Below are positions 6,310 through 6,376 of a stretch of 6,376 nucleotides of DNA, piece by piece. The DNA is from Bacteroidia bacterium (GTDB lineage Bacteria; Bacteroidota; Bacteroidia; Cytophagales; Cyclobacteriaceae): the NCBI GenBank assembly GCA_012031955.1, contig JAAURZ010000147.1:1-6376 (forward strand). Direction: 5' to 3'. Position numbers and translations under genes: made by a program. Positions within the stretch are counted from its first letter, which is position 1. The number at the start of each line of letters is the position of its first letter. Under the pieces are notes generated by a model. That model searched no databases. It saw nothing but the letters and a program-made list of their open reading frames with translations, and had not been told where the DNA came from.

Positions 6310-6376
6310 ATGGAAGGCGTTTTGCGCCTGCTACAGCAACTCAACCCAATAGCGACGCGACATCTAGTCGAACAAA
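6310..6376 (+). CDS. Possible start of an unidentified gene, cut by the window end
   Basis: From the ATG at 6310 the frame reads MEGVLRLLQQ then LNPIATRHLVEQ and runs off the window. This is an amphipathic helix of 22 residues with sensible codons. It faintly recalls the first helix of Crp/Fnr-type regulators in Bacteroidota, which often begin with a short helix of the form 'LL..L.P.....', but the fragment is too short to assign. The frame is open further upstream to a TAG at 6271-6273. Diverging from the ankyrin gene would suit a regulator. The competing plus-strand frame from ATG 6219 and the minus strand cannot be excluded. Confidence 0.28.
   Translation, partial: MEGVLRLLQQLNPIATRHLVEQ

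Noticed and set aside
6219..6376. Plus-strand frame beginning MHPKAVLPHYGIAIY
   Set aside because: It is open to the window end but its later part (RRFAPATATQPNSDATSSRT) looks non-coding, and it competes with the frame from 6310. It is kept only as a note within the edge finding.

Overview
The window looks like a short contig from a Bacteroidota bacterium, probably assembled from environmental DNA. The best evidence is the 638-residue secreted protein at 1722-3638, which ends in a type IX secretion (T9SS) type A sorting domain (YPNPTRG motif), a system confined to that phylum. Supporting signs are a kinase-less, membrane-anchored protein with three PASTA domains, the absence of Shine-Dalgarno sequences at the starts, and one promoter candidate in the Bacteroidota style (TTTG, 19 bases, CATCTTTG).

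Left half, plus strand. Bases 3-151 encode a frameshifted scrap of a bacterial alpha-L-rhamnosidase. It runs without a gap, mid-sequence, into the C-terminal two thirds of a D-alanine--D-alanine ligase (to 826). This is most likely a chimeric contig end, not a real fusion. About 100 bases downstream comes the PASTA protein (928-1729), whose N-terminus is broken by one extra base. It overlaps the T9SS cargo gene (1722-3638) by 8 bases. Ligase and PASTA protein point to cell-wall precursor synthesis and peptidoglycan sensing; the role of the T9SS protein is unknown.

Right half, minus strand. From right to left there is a small ankyrin-repeat protein (6180-5539), a promoter candidate, a HAD-family phosphatase (5454-4826) and a site-2 protease-type M50 intramembrane metalloprotease (4829-3645). 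The HAD frame is broken by one missing base in a C run. Once repaired, its stop codon overlaps the protease start as ATGA, so the two are probably translationally coupled. The protease gene converges on the T9SS gene with only 6 bases between their stop codons.

The right edge (6181-6376) holds a divergent intergenic stretch and possibly the first codons of a plus-strand gene. Three separate single-base frame breaks (near 105, 931-951 and 4897-4900), two of them in or next to homopolymers, suggest limited sequence accuracy. Apparent truncations here should be read as probable errors before being read as biology. I saw no tRNA, rRNA, CRISPR array, insertion sequence or clearly new defence system.
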